From: Dehalococcoidia bacterium UBA1141
GTDB taxonomy: Bacteria > Chloroflexota > Dehalococcoidia > Lucifugimonadales > UBA3495
Length of the DNA stretch: 30,763 nucleotides
Direction: 5' to 3'
NCBI GenBank assembly: GCA_002311385.1
Contig: DCAE01000116.1
Location: 1 to 30,763 of the forward strand
How positions within the stretch are numbered: position 1 is the first letter of the stretch; each line of letters begins with the position of its first letter. The position numbers and the translations under genes were made by a program. The notes beneath the pieces were generated by a model. That model did not search any database, was not told the DNA's origin, and saw only the letters and a list, made by a program, of their open reading frames with translations. Shown here in pieces: positions 15,640 through 24,135 of the stretch.

Positions 15640-16110
15640 CTACTTCTTGCTGAGCCAATCCAATAACAGTTGACTGCATAATGAGCCGCCGAGCGCACTG
15701 GATTCCAACGCTTTAGGGTTTCCCCACCGCCAATCGGAGTAAACCGTGACGCCCAGATTCGCATCATTGGGTGTTGGCTCCTCAACGGAAATGCCCGGGG
15801 AGTGCCTTTCCGGAATGGCCCGCAGCAGAATCATCTCCAAGATGTACCCGGGTCTGTCTTGGGTGCCGAAACCTAACTGGGGACCCAAGTTCAGTTCGAC
15901 ACCCAGTTTCTGCGTTCCGATCCGTCTCACTGCGTCTTCGAGAGTCTCTCCGGGTTTGATGGAAGCTGCTGGAAGTCCCCACATCCCCGGAAATTCATCA
16001 TCGTCCTCCGGTCGCAACACCAGCAGGATTTGGTCCAGGTCTCCCCGGTTAGACATCACCAAAGCTACAGAGTGTTTAACCGGCTTTGGGTTCTGAGATT
16101 GTATGGTCAT
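15640..16110 (-). CDS. Nudix-fold protein with a degenerate Nudix box
   Basis: About 156 residues from ATG 16110; an open frame continues to a TTG at 16170 and neither start has a good Shine-Dalgarno. VALVMSNRGDLDQILLVLRPEDD and FPGMWGLPAASIKPGETLEDA are Nudix-like. In the box G-x5-E-x7-R-E-U-x-E-E-x-G-U, the first Gly is Ala49, Glu55 and Arg63 remain, but the three catalytic-helix glutamates read Ile64, Gln67 and Lys68. Metal-dependent pyrophosphate hydrolysis is therefore doubtful. A binding, sensing or structural role is possible. It sits beside oriC and dnaA, on the same strand. Confidence 0.8.
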   Translation of the reverse strand: MTIQSQNPKPVKHSVALVMSNRGDLDQILLVLRPEDDDEFPGMWGLPAASIKPGETLEDAVRRIGTQKLGVELNLGPQLGFGTQDRPGYILEMILLRAIPERHSPGISVEEPTPNDANLGVTVYSDWRWGNPKALESSALGGSLCSQLLLDWLSKK

Positions 16111-16242
16111 GGTGAATAAACATTTTACGCTATCCGAGGCCAATAAAATTGGCGTCGAAGCTGGTGGCAAAATGAGTTTCAGTAGGTTATGGGACTACTA
16201 CACCGAGTGTCAGCGAGAATGACAGACTTGAATATAAGAATG

Positions 16243-16293
16243 TTATCCACGATTCCGAGTGGCTTTTCCACGAAATTTGGGCAGTTATTCACT
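16243..16293 (+). other. oriC: Likely replication origin (oriC) with phased DnaA boxes
   Basis: Three boxes, TTATCCACG (16243), TTTTCCACG (16264) and TTATTCACT (16285), each match the E. coli-type consensus TTWTNCACA except at the last base. They share one orientation and are exactly 21 bp apart, two helical turns. An AT-rich stretch (about 16229-16243) adjoins. They lie just after the dnaA stop, in the 16171-16321 gap. Confidence 0.65.
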
Positions 16294-16321
16294 CATCTGA
16301 ACTAACAAGAATCTGGCACAA

Positions 16322-17764
16322 CTACCGGCCAGAGATACCTACCACTGCTTCCCCTGGCTTTTGGGGTTCCAGGGCGAATATCGCCTCTTTGATGGTCAGC
16401 ACGTCTTTTCGCAGTTGGCCGTTCTCGTTGACTCCGCTGCTCACCTTCCCGGCGCCGTGAATAATCGTGGCGTGGTCCCTGCCGCCCAACAACCTGCCCA
16501 CCTGGGTTGGGGAAAGCTCCAATTCGTGTATCAGCAGGTACATCACTACCTGGCGAGCGAGGGCGATTCTCTTAGTTCGGCTGCGACCCAGAATGTCACG
16601 GGGCGATAATTTATAGTGGTTGGCCGCCTCTTCGATAATCCGGTCGGGGTCTATCGAGTGGCGGTCGGCGTCGGCGTGCAGATCGTCCAGAATCCGTAAG
16701 GTGGACTCGGGTGTAATAGGTGAATTCCCAAGCTGGGCAAAAGCTACCAACCGGTTCAGGGTGCCTTCCAGTTCTCTAACGTTCTTTTGCACCCTCTTAG
16801 CAACCATCTCTATGATGTTATCCCGAAGAACCACGCCAATCTGCTCTGCTTTGGCGGCCAAAATGGCCATGCGGGTCTCCAGATTCGGCGCCTGTATGTC
16901 GGTGGTCAATCCCCACTCAAAACGGGAGCGCAATCTATCCTCCAACAAAGCCAATGACCTGGGTGGCCGGTCTGCGGTAATCACCACCTGGTGGCCCGAG
17001 TTGTGAAGGTCGTTGAAGGTGTGGAAGAATCCTTCGTGGGTCTGCTCTTTTCCGCTCAAGAACTGGACGTCATCCATCAATAGGACCTGGACGCTACGAT
17101 AGCGGTTCCGGAATGCCTCCGTGGTCCGATTCAGGATAGCGGAAATAAACTCGTTGGTGAACTGCTCGGATGTGGCATAAAGCACCGACATTCCTTGCGC
17201 GGCGCACTGATGCCCGATGGCGTGGAGCAGGTGAGTTTTGCCCAATCCCACCCCAGAATAAATGAACAAGGGGTTGTATTCCTGTCCAGGGGCCTCACAC
17301 ACTGCCCTCGCGGCGCTGAAGGCCATGTGGTTGGAAGACCCCACAACAAAAGAGTCAAAGGTGTACTTGGGATTGAGTATAGGTGCCTCAGCCTCCCAGG
17401 TGCTGCCTGAATTCTCCAGCCCATCATCGCTTGAACCTCGTCTTGTCCTAAAACCCGACGGCTTGGATCCGTGGGTGATAGCGCCCGCAAGGGAAGGATG
17501 ATTATCGCCACTGTCTTTCACGTGGAATTGAACTTCCAGAGACTGTTTGGCTACTTTCTCCACAGTCTTTTGAATGAACTGGTACATCCTCCGCTCCAGC
17601 CAAGCCACGGTAAAAGCGGTGGGGACTTCCACCACAAAGATTTGGCCGTCGCAGCTGATGCCCTCCGTCTGCTTCAACCAGGTTTCAAAGGTCGCCCGGG
17701 GAAGTTGCAGCTGGAGCTCGCCCAACACGGCCCTCCAAACCTCCCTGCTGCTCACCTCGTTCAT
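16322..17764 (-). CDS. dnaA: Chromosomal replication initiator DnaA
   Basis: About 480 residues with all four DnaA domains: domain I (VWRAVLGELQLQLPRATFETWL), a variable linker, the AAA+ domain beginning LNPKYTFDSFVVGSSN with Walker A GVGLGKT (171-177) and Walker B LLMDDVQFL, and the C-terminal helix-turn-helix domain with signature GRDHATIIHGAGKV. It melts oriC after binding DnaA boxes. The ATG at 17764 is chosen; a GTG three codons upstream (17773) is also possible because GGGAG lies between. dnaN does not follow; a Nudix gene does. A 13-bp tandem repeat sits just upstream of the start. Confidence 0.97.
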   Translation of the reverse strand: MNEVSSREVWRAVLGELQLQLPRATFETWLKQTEGISCDGQIFVVEVPTAFTVAWLERRMYQFIQKTVEKVAKQSLEVQFHVKDSGDNHPSLAGAITHGSKPSGFRTRRGSSDDGLENSGSTWEAEAPILNPKYTFDSFVVGSSNHMAFSAARAVCEAPGQEYNPLFIYSGVGLGKTHLLHAIGHQCAAQGMSVLYATSEQFTNEFISAILNRTTEAFRNRYRSVQVLLMDDVQFLSGKEQTHEGFFHTFNDLHNSGHQVVITADRPPRSLALLEDRLRSRFEWGLTTDIQAPNLETRMAILAAKAEQIGVVLRDNIIEMVAKRVQKNVRELEGTLNRLVAFAQLGNSPITPESTLRILDDLHADADRHSIDPDRIIEEAANHYKLSPRDILGRSRTKRIALARQVVMYLLIHELELSPTQVGRLLGGRDHATIIHGAGKVSSGVNENGQLRKDVLTIKEAIFALEPQKPGEAVVGISGR

Positions 17765-17784
17765 TTTCCGCACACTCCCACGTC

Positions 17785-17810
17785 AACTGTGTCCGATAAC
17801 TGTGTCCGAT
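17785..17810. repeat. Perfect 13-bp tandem repeat upstream of dnaA
   Basis: AACTGTGTCCGAT occurs twice in direct succession (17785-17797 and 17798-17810), about 20 bp before the dnaA start. It could be an autoregulatory or other regulatory site. It does not match the DnaA box. Confidence 0.6.
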
Positions 17811-18136
17811 ATTCCCGGTCCGGCGCTTGTGTTCACATTTCCCAATCTGTTTAAGTATCACCCGCAAAACTGGGACTATGATTCGTTAAGCACTGACCCG
17901 GAGATAATGTTATATAAACTAGATTTCTGGAATAGGTTGCCCGATGAGCCCGGTATGGGCAGTGACTCGAGTCGATTCCTGTTATCCTTGGCTTTTGGGA
18001 CCGGCCAGCCCAAATAGGTCAGGCTGGCTCAATACAACCCACTAGCCCTCTCACCGGTCCCGGTCCAGCAGAACAAGAGAATCACTACCAACTTGAGCCT
18101 CAATCCCCGTTCCTCTGATAGACCCCTCTGACTGAC

Positions 18137-18169
18137 TCCTATACTGGGGCGGTGCGCCAACGTATAGGA
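18137..18169. other. Inverted repeat in the dnaA-dehydrogenase intergenic region
   Basis: TCCTATAC (18137-18144) is inverted by GTATAGGA (18162-18169). I see no credible gene in 17774-18662; one long frame crosses the terminator and the next gene and shows no family signal. Confidence 0.35.
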
Positions 18170-18400
18170 TTTCAACTCCGAGATTCTAATCCCTGCCTAA
18201 AAGGACATTGTCAATGCGGAATGTCACGAATATTGCTGGCAATTTTCCCGCTACCTTGGTGCTTCAGCCAACCGAGTCATCAAGCGGGAGGGCACCTAAT
18301 CGCACGGATGAGCGCCCTATTCGCCCAGATTCCGCCGACCATTTATCGAGTTCATCAACGCAAAACAGCGATTCCTCCAATTACCGTAATCTCCGCTGAT

Positions 18401-18430
18401 TTGCGAGCGTTGCTGGTAGGCATATATAAT
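18401..18430 (+). promoter_or_regulatory. Candidate promoter in front of the 2-oxoacid dehydrogenase operon
   Basis: A consensus TATAAT (18425-18430) is preceded by TTGCGA (18401-18406) with 18 bp spacing. The predicted start is near 18437. Confidence 0.5.
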
Positions 18431-18436
18431 TGGAGC

Positions 18437-18596
18437 CGTTCGGTTGACGACCTAATCAATTATTCGCCCGAATCGTCCAGTGGAACCGTCCTGCGTGGTT
18501 ATCCGGCAGGGTCATACTACCGGTACACAAGAATAAAAAGGCAAAACTCCCAGAGTCAGCATTTGGGGGCGCCCAGGCGGCCCCAATTTTTATTTT
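18437..18596 (+). ncRNA. Possible small RNA or attenuated leader RNA
   Basis: The interval between the candidate promoter and a strong terminator is about 160 bases and has no credible reading frame. An internal CCTGC...GCAGG hairpin lies about 18491-18511. It may be a free small RNA or the leader of the dehydrogenase operon that starts at 18663. It matches no RNA family I recognise. Confidence 0.3.
18561..18596 (+). terminator. Rho-independent terminator upstream of the E1-alpha gene
   Basis: TTGGGG (18563-18568) pairs with CCCCAA (18581-18586) around an inner CGC/GCG stem; TTTTTATTTT follows. No + strand gene precedes it, so it ends either a small RNA or an attenuated leader. Confidence 0.75.
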
Positions 18597-18662
18597 CCAA
18601 CTGGTTCCGGGTTTTATCATCGATTCCACCCGGGGCAAGCAAATCTAATCGGGGGGCGAACA

Positions 18663-19721
18663 ATGGCGCAGACCAAACCCAAACCCAGCCGCAAATCCCG
18701 CAGCAATCTAGCAAAAGCGAAGGATGCGGGAAAGGCCTCTTCAGCCCTACCCAGTAGCCTCAATTCAGAAGACCTGATTGATATCTTTACTCGGATGGTG
18801 CTGGCAAGGACCACTGACGAACGGATTTGGGCCTTGAACCGCCAGGGCAAAGTGCCCATCGCAGCATCTTCGCAAGGCCACGAGGCAGCCCAACTGGGTA
18901 GCCTACTGGCGGCGGAAAAAGACGGCGATTGTTTCCTCTTCCCCTATTACCGAGACCTGGCATTGAAGATGTCGGCGGGGCTAACACCCACAGAGGTGAT
19001 GCTCTCATTCATGGGCAAGGCGGGAGAACCCTACAGCGCCGCCCGCCAATTCCCCCTACAAGGCGCCGACCTTCCCAACAAGATTATTCAAATATCCAAC
19101 GTCGTATCCGCTGGCCTCACCCAGGCCACAGGATATGCCCTAGGCTGCAAGATGTTGGGCGAAGGAACTGTATGTCTGGTCTACTTCGGCGACGGAGGCT
19201 CCAGCCAAGGTGAAACGCACGAAGCCATGAACTTCGCCAGCATTCATGATGTGCCCATAATATTTATCTGCGAGAACAACCGGTACGCCATTTCCGTGCC
19301 TCAGGCCCAACAGATGGCCATAGACGATATATCCTCCCGGTCTGCGGCTTATGGTTTCCCAGGGTTTGTGGTGGACGGTATGGACCTCATACAATGCTAC
19401 GAGGCTACCCATGAGGCCATCAACCACGCTCGTACCCAAGGACCCGTGCTGCTGGAGATGAGGGTGGAGCGGTTCATGCCTCATACTACCGACGACGATG
19501 ACCGGCGTTACCGGCCAGCCAACGAGGTCGAAGAAGCGCGTAAATTAGACCCGATAATTACCCTCGCCAATGTCCTGATTGAGCAAGGCGCTCTTGATCA
19601 AGAGCAGGTTGATGGTATCAAGGCCCAGGCTCAACAAGCGATAAATGAGGCAACAGATGCCGCCGAAGCGGCGGAGCTTCCCGACGTCTTAACAATCAAC
19701 GACAATGTTTACGCAACATAA
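18663..19721 (+). CDS. 2-oxoacid dehydrogenase E1 component, alpha subunit (probably branched-chain)
   Basis: A 352-residue thiamin-diphosphate-dependent E1-alpha. It decarboxylates a 2-oxoacid and, with E1-beta, passes the acyl group to lipoyl-E2. The thiamin-diphosphate motif runs from GDG (176-178) through SSQGETHEAMNFAS to NN (205-206). YYRDLALKMSAG and RMVLARTTDERIW are typical. The phosphorylation-loop-like PHTTDDDDRRYR resembles branched-chain enzymes more than pyruvate dehydrogenase. Residues 1-30 are a basic, Lys-rich extension that looks disordered. The ATG has a G-rich weak Shine-Dalgarno. It is the first gene of a four-gene operon with E1-beta, E2 and LipB. E3 is not in the window. 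Confidence 0.93.
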   Translation: MAQTKPKPSRKSRSNLAKAKDAGKASSALPSSLNSEDLIDIFTRMVLARTTDERIWALNRQGKVPIAASSQGHEAAQLGSLLAAEKDGDCFLFPYYRDLALKMSAGLTPTEVMLSFMGKAGEPYSAARQFPLQGADLPNKIIQISNVVSAGLTQATGYALGCKMLGEGTVCLVYFGDGGSSQGETHEAMNFASIHDVPIIFICENNRYAISVPQAQQMAIDDISSRSAAYGFPGFVVDGMDLIQCYEATHEAINHARTQGPVLLEMRVERFMPHTTDDDDRRYRPANEVEEARKLDPIITLANVLIEQGALDQEQVDGIKAQAQQAINEATDAAEAAELPDVLTINDNVYAT

Positions 19722-19789
19722 AAGTCAATACTATTTGGTTTATACAGACTGTCTAAGAATTTTTCGCCGCGCCTAGAAAGGAGACCGAT

Positions 19790-20773
19790 TTGGCTGTAAT
19801 GACCGTAATCGAAGCGGTCCGGGAGGCAATCCGCGAAGAGATGCAAAGGGACTCCAGGGTCTTTGTGCTCGGCGAAGACGTAGGTCAGCGGGGCGGCGTA
19901 TTCCTGGCAACACAAGGCCTTATAGACGAGTTCGGCCCGTCTCGGGTTCTGGACACGCCCTTGGCGGAGTCGTCCATCATGGGCATCGCTCTTGGGGCTG
20001 CCATGCGCGGTCTCAGACCAATCCCGGAGGTGGAATTCGCCGACTTCGTTTGGCCCACGGTGAATCAACTGATTGGCGAGGCTGCACGCACCTGCTACGG
20101 CACCAACGGCGCAGTCCCCGTGCCATTGGTTGTGCGGATACCCTACGGCGGCGGCATTCGGGGCGGGTTGTTCCATTCCCAAAACGTGGAGACCCATTTC
20201 TTCCATACGCCAGGGCTGAAAGTCGTGGCGCCTGCTACCCCCTTTGACGCCAAGGGTTTGCTGAAATCGGCCGTCCGGGATAACAACCCGGTGGTATTTC
20301 TGGAGCACAAGAAGACCTACCGTTTGGTGAGGGGCGAAGTCCCCGAAGGGGATTACACAATCCCTCTGGGAGTGGCCGACGTGAAACGGCAGGGTACCGA
20401 CATAACGATAGTCTCCTATGGATTAACCCTTCATTACTGCTTGGAGGCTGCCGAACAGGTTTCCGGAGAGAGTGTCAGCGTAGAAGTTGTAGACCTTCGG
20501 ACCTTGACCCCCTTGGACACCGAAACCGTGTTGGAATCGGTCAAGAAGACCGGCAAGTTGCTCATCGTTCATGAGGACAACATCACCGGAGGAGTGGGGG
20601 CGGAGATTGCTGCATTGGTTGCCGAACAGGCCTTTGAGTACTTGGATGGGCCCATCTCCCGGCTCTGCGGTCCCGACATTCCCACCATGCCCTTTGCCTT
20701 AAACCTGGAAGAGGCCTACATGCCGGACACTGAAAAAGTGGTTCAAGCCCTGCGAAAGTTAGCAGCATACTGA
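19790..20773 (+). CDS. 2-oxoacid dehydrogenase E1 component, beta subunit (probably branched-chain)
   Basis: A 327-residue E1-beta. GEDVGQRGGVFLATQGLIDEFG, RVLDTPLAESSIMGIALGAA, EVEFADFVWPTVNQ, PYGGGIRGG and FHSQNVETHFFHTPGLKVV follow the family closely, including the PLAE glutamate that activates thiamin. The C-terminal transketolase-like domain (VVDLRTLTPLDTETVLESVKKTGKLLIVHED) is complete. The start is TTG 19790: AAGGAG lies six bases before it, whereas the next in-frame ATG (19799) would be too far. The 68-bp gap after E1-alpha holds no obvious promoter. It forms an alpha2-beta2 E1 with the preceding protein. Confidence 0.94.
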   Translation: MAVMTVIEAVREAIREEMQRDSRVFVLGEDVGQRGGVFLATQGLIDEFGPSRVLDTPLAESSIMGIALGAAMRGLRPIPEVEFADFVWPTVNQLIGEAARTCYGTNGAVPVPLVVRIPYGGGIRGGLFHSQNVETHFFHTPGLKVVAPATPFDAKGLLKSAVRDNNPVVFLEHKKTYRLVRGEVPEGDYTIPLGVADVKRQGTDITIVSYGLTLHYCLEAAEQVSGESVSVEVVDLRTLTPLDTETVLESVKKTGKLLIVHEDNITGGVGAEIAALVAEQAFEYLDGPISRLCGPDIPTMPFALNLEEAYMPDTEKVVQALRKLAAY

Positions 20774-20790
20774 ATTCTGGCGGTGTTCCC

Positions 20791-22197
20791 TTGTCCGTAG
20801 TAATCGAGCTTCCCCACGTCGGCGAGTCCGTAGTTGAAGGCACCATCGGCAAGTGGTTGAAAAAGCCTGGAGATATGGTCCAGCGCTATGAGCCACTGGT
20901 AGAAGTGGTGACCGACAAAGTGACCCTGGAAGTGCCATCTCCGGTGACCGGGTCATTGATTCGGGTGCTGGCTGAAGAGGGCGAAACAATTCCCATGGGT
21001 GCGCCTATCGCAGAGATGGAATCCGACGAAGCGCCGCCACCAACTCCTCCGGCGCCCACACCCGAGTTGGTTTCCCTTGGCTCTCAGAGTTCAGAAGCTC
21101 CCGTGGGAACCACCGGTTACCTGGTAAAGAACACCGCTCCAGTGGGTCCCACCGGTGGAGGCCCACCTCCGGAAGCAGACACAGAAGTTCCCCCGCAAGT
21201 CGCCCCGGCGGTTGATGTAGCAACGGTTGATGTAACAGCAGTAGCGCAGGTTGTAAAAGAAGCAACTCAGGCAGTGGCGGAAGTAACCGCATCGCCCACC
21301 GACTCGGGCGTACGCCTTTCCCCTGCCGTCCGCCGCTTGGTCCAAGAAAACGGCATCGACATCGGTCTGGTTCAGGGTACGGGGATGGGCGGCCGTATCA
21401 CCCGAGACGACGTGCTCAAATTTATTGAATCGGGTCCAAAAACAGGAGCGCCGGTAATCCCAGCAGCGGCTCCCGCAGGTCCTGCAACCGACGCCGGTCA
21501 AGATGAAGAACATATTGCTCTCACGCCGATACGGCGGATGATTGCCGACGCCATGGTTCGTAGCGTCACGGAGATTCCCCACGCTTGGAGTACGGTGGAA
21601 GTAGACGTAACCGGCTTGGTGGCTCTGCGTTCTCGCATCCGTGGCGATTTTCAGCAAAGGGAAGGCGTGGAGTTAACCTACCTGCCTTTTGTTATCAAAT
21701 CCGTCGTAGAGTCTTTGAAAGAACACCGGACTCTCAACGCATCTTGGGGCGGCGATAAGATAATCATCAAAAATCGAATCAACCTTGGCATTGCGGTAGC
21801 GGCTCCCGACGGCCTGGTTGTGCCTGTGATTCACGACGCCGACCGCATGAGCATCGCCGGATTGGCCCGGTCACTGAACGACATCGCCCAGCGGGCCAGG
21901 CAAAAGAAGCTGACGTTGTTGGATGTTCAGGGCGGAACCTTTACCCTGAATAACACCGGCGCTTTGGGTTCCAGCGTGTCCCAGCCAATCATCAACTACC
22001 CCCAAGCGGGAATCATGACCACCGAGGCAATCGTAAAGCGGCCAGTGGTTCGGGACGACGCCATCGCCATCCGCTCCATGATGAACCTGTGCCTTTCTTT
22101 CGACCACCGAATAAACGACGGTGCCGAATCCAGCGGGTTCTTGCAGGCCGTTAAGGGCCGATTGGAAGCTATGGGCCCCGACACCGCCATCTACTAA
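20791..22197 (+). CDS. 2-oxoacid dehydrogenase E2, dihydrolipoyl acyltransferase
   Basis: A 468-residue E2 with one lipoyl domain (1-78; lipoyl Lys43 in VVTDKVTLEVPSP), a long Pro/Ala/Val-rich linker (about 80-170), a peripheral-subunit-binding domain (RLSPAVRRLVQENGI..GGRITRDDVL, about 173-212), a second linker, and the C-terminal catalytic domain (about 240-468) ending in SFDHRINDG with catalytic His439. It transfers the acyl group from lipoate to CoA and forms the complex core. The best in-frame start is TTG 20791, but the upstream GGCGGTG is a poor ribosome site; the gene may rely on coupling to E1-beta, which ends 17 bp upstream. The acyl specificity is not clear from the sequence. Confidence 0.94.
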   Translation: MSVVIELPHVGESVVEGTIGKWLKKPGDMVQRYEPLVEVVTDKVTLEVPSPVTGSLIRVLAEEGETIPMGAPIAEMESDEAPPPTPPAPTPELVSLGSQSSEAPVGTTGYLVKNTAPVGPTGGGPPPEADTEVPPQVAPAVDVATVDVTAVAQVVKEATQAVAEVTASPTDSGVRLSPAVRRLVQENGIDIGLVQGTGMGGRITRDDVLKFIESGPKTGAPVIPAAAPAGPATDAGQDEEHIALTPIRRMIADAMVRSVTEIPHAWSTVEVDVTGLVALRSRIRGDFQQREGVELTYLPFVIKSVVESLKEHRTLNASWGGDKIIIKNRINLGIAVAAPDGLVVPVIHDADRMSIAGLARSLNDIAQRARQKKLTLLDVQGGTFTLNNTGALGSSVSQPIINYPQAGIMTTEAIVKRPVVRDDAIAIRSMMNLCLSFDHRINDGAESSGFLQAVKGRLEAMGPDTAIY

Positions 22198-22217
22198 GTT
22201 TAGCTTGTGAGGCTAAA

Positions 22218-22922
22218 TTGCCCACACCACCTGTTTGCCAAGCCGCCCACGTGGGCATTCTGGAATACCAGCAGGCCTGGGATCTCCAATTGCGCTTGGC
22301 CCAAGAGATTCGTGACGGCCTCAGACCCAATACGTTGTTGATGCTGGAACACCCTCCGGTGTTCACCAAAGGGCGGTTGAGCAAGACCGACCACGTGCTA
22401 CTTGATCCGGACGCGCTGCAAAACAAGGGCATCGCCATCTTCGACACCGACAGAGGTGGCCAGGTCACGTTCCATGGTCCCGGGCAACTAGTCGCCTACC
22501 CGGTGGTAAACCTGAAAGAATGGGGCGGGCCGGTAAAGTACGTCCGAACATTAGAGCGCATCATCATCGACACCCTGGTGGATTTCGATGTGACTGCCAG
22601 CTTGGTGGAGGGGTTGACTGGGGTTTGGGTGGGCGATGCCAAGATTGCGGCCATTGGCGTGAAAATCAGCCGGGGCGTGGCCTACCACGGCTTTGCTATA
22701 AACGTGAACACAGACCTCAACTATTACGACTACATCGTCCCCTGCGGAATCGAAGACCGACCCGTAACCTCATTGTCAAAGGTCTTGGGAGGCCCGGTGG
22801 AGATGGAGCAGGTGAGATATAGCCTGACCTATCACTTCGGCCAAGGCATGGACTTCAAAATGGTTGAGGCAGACTTTGGGCTGGAGTTGGCGGAAGCGCC
22901 CATCGCCGTCTCAAAGCCTTAA
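22218..22922 (+). CDS. lipB: Octanoyl-[ACP]:protein octanoyltransferase LipB
   Basis: A 234-residue LipB, which moves octanoate from acyl carrier protein to the lipoyl domains of enzymes such as the E2 just upstream. The motif RGGQVTFHGPGQLVAYP and the block VWVGDAKIAAIGVKISRGV are diagnostic; catalytic Lys142 and Cys176 (VPCGIEDR) are both present. The start is TTG 22218 with GTGAGG five bases upstream. It lies 20 bp after the E2 stop, so the target enzyme and its modifying enzyme are made together. LipA (lipoyl synthase) is not in the window. Confidence 0.96.
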   Translation: MPTPPVCQAAHVGILEYQQAWDLQLRLAQEIRDGLRPNTLLMLEHPPVFTKGRLSKTDHVLLDPDALQNKGIAIFDTDRGGQVTFHGPGQLVAYPVVNLKEWGGPVKYVRTLERIIIDTLVDFDVTASLVEGLTGVWVGDAKIAAIGVKISRGVAYHGFAINVNTDLNYYDYIVPCGIEDRPVTSLSKVLGGPVEMEQVRYSLTYHFGQGMDFKMVEADFGLELAEAPIAVSKP

Positions 22923-22941
22923 GTTCTTTAGGAAGGGCTTA

Positions 22942-22971
22942 GGGAACCTTTTCTTGAAAGAAAGGGTTCCC
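22942..22971. terminator. Hairpin between convergent lipB and amidohydrolase
   Basis: GGGAACC...GGTTCCC with an inner TTTC/GAAA stem gives about 13 paired bases and a four-base loop. No strong T-run follows on either side, so this is a terminator-like hairpin of moderate certainty. Confidence 0.5.
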
Positions 22972-22986
22972 CAAAAACTCTCCCCA

Positions 22987-23910
22987 CTACAAACTCAACA
23001 ACCGGGCAGCATTGTCCCCCATGATAGCGGCGACCTCCTCTTCGGAGAAGCTGATTCCCTTTTCCTGAGCCACCTCTGCCGGTTCAACAATGGCTTTAGC
23101 CCAGTCCGCCTCCGGCATCAGCAACCTTAGAGCCGGATAGTCGCTGCCCCACATGATGCGTTTGGCGCCTACGGTGTCGATCAATGACCTTAGCGTGGCG
23201 TAGAACTCCAAGGGCCTCAATCTTGCCACGGGCTGCCACCCTGAAATGTCCAAAAACACATTGGGGGCCACCGAAGCCACCCCAGCAGCCTCTTGCCACC
23301 AAGCGCTCAGTCCGGCGTGGGCCAGGATGATGTTAAGGTCCGGGAAGTCGGCGGCCACATCGTCCACGTATACCGGCTGGCAATGGCGGCTGTACAGGGG
23401 CTTGGGCTCAGGACCCGTATGGACCATCACGGGTATACCCAATTCCATGGCCTTCTCGTACATGGGATAGACAATTCTCTCATTGGGGAAGAACCCGGCT
23501 GCCGGGTGAATCTTCAGACCCACGGCGCCCAATTCGGTCACGGCACGTTCCAGGAGCTCAACGGCGTTGGGACGGCGAGGGTCGAAGCAGGCGAAGGTAA
23601 TCATCCTATCCGGGTGCTGACGGGCCACTTCGGCGTGGATAAGGTGCTGGTCCCAGATTTCCATAGTCGATTCTTTAAAGGCTGGAACCAGTCCCCAATC
23701 CACCGGCATAATCATAACCTTTTCCACACCGGCATCATCCAAATCGGCGATGAGTCTTTCCCCGGTCAAATCCCAGATATCGGGCAGACGCTGGCGAATC
23801 CGCTCCTCGTCGCGTCCGGTGTGCACCGCTGCCAAACGGGTGAACCCGTCCCAAAATGCCTTGCCCGGCACCTCCTCCCCCATCAAATGTGCGTGGATGT
23901 CGACCTTCAT
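22987..23910 (-). CDS. Amidohydrolase (amidohydrolase 2 family)
   Basis: A 307-residue TIM-barrel metal hydrolase or decarboxylase of the 2-amino-3-carboxymuconate-semialdehyde-decarboxylase-like group. Metal residues are visible: His6 and His8 (DIHAHLM), His164 (VMVHTG), His198 (LAHAG) and Asp257 (WGSDYP). LKIHPAAGFFPNE is a typical central strand. The C-terminal IMGDNAARLL is the family end signature. The ATG has GGAG eight bases upstream. It appears to be a single-gene unit, convergent with lipB. It may decarboxylate or hydrolyse a catabolic intermediate; the substrate is unknown. Confidence 0.9.
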   Translation of the reverse strand: MKVDIHAHLMGEEVPGKAFWDGFTRLAAVHTGRDEERIRQRLPDIWDLTGERLIADLDDAGVEKVMIMPVDWGLVPAFKESTMEIWDQHLIHAEVARQHPDRMITFACFDPRRPNAVELLERAVTELGAVGLKIHPAAGFFPNERIVYPMYEKAMELGIPVMVHTGPEPKPLYSRHCQPVYVDDVAADFPDLNIILAHAGLSAWWQEAAGVASVAPNVFLDISGWQPVARLRPLEFYATLRSLIDTVGAKRIMWGSDYPALRLLMPEADWAKAIVEPAEVAQEKGISFSEEEVAAIMGDNAARLLSL

Positions 23911-24135
23911 CTGGTATCTCCAGTGCCCGAACCAGGCTGAACCAATTTCAGAATGACCATAGTGTAAACCCGGACTTGAGGGCCGAGAAGGCCAACATCC
24001 GGTCTTTTGACAGCCTATACCCTCATTGCTACAATCCGCGCTACAATCCGCTAGCTTGACAGACGCCGCTGTTCATTAATTTCTCGGCAGATTACGGCGG
24101 TTATCGGTTTCAAATCGACTCTATGGGGTACACAT

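Noticed and set aside
18152..18757. Long + frame before and into E1-alpha
   Set aside because: It crosses a strong terminator and overlaps the E1-alpha start in another frame, with no ribosome site or family signal.
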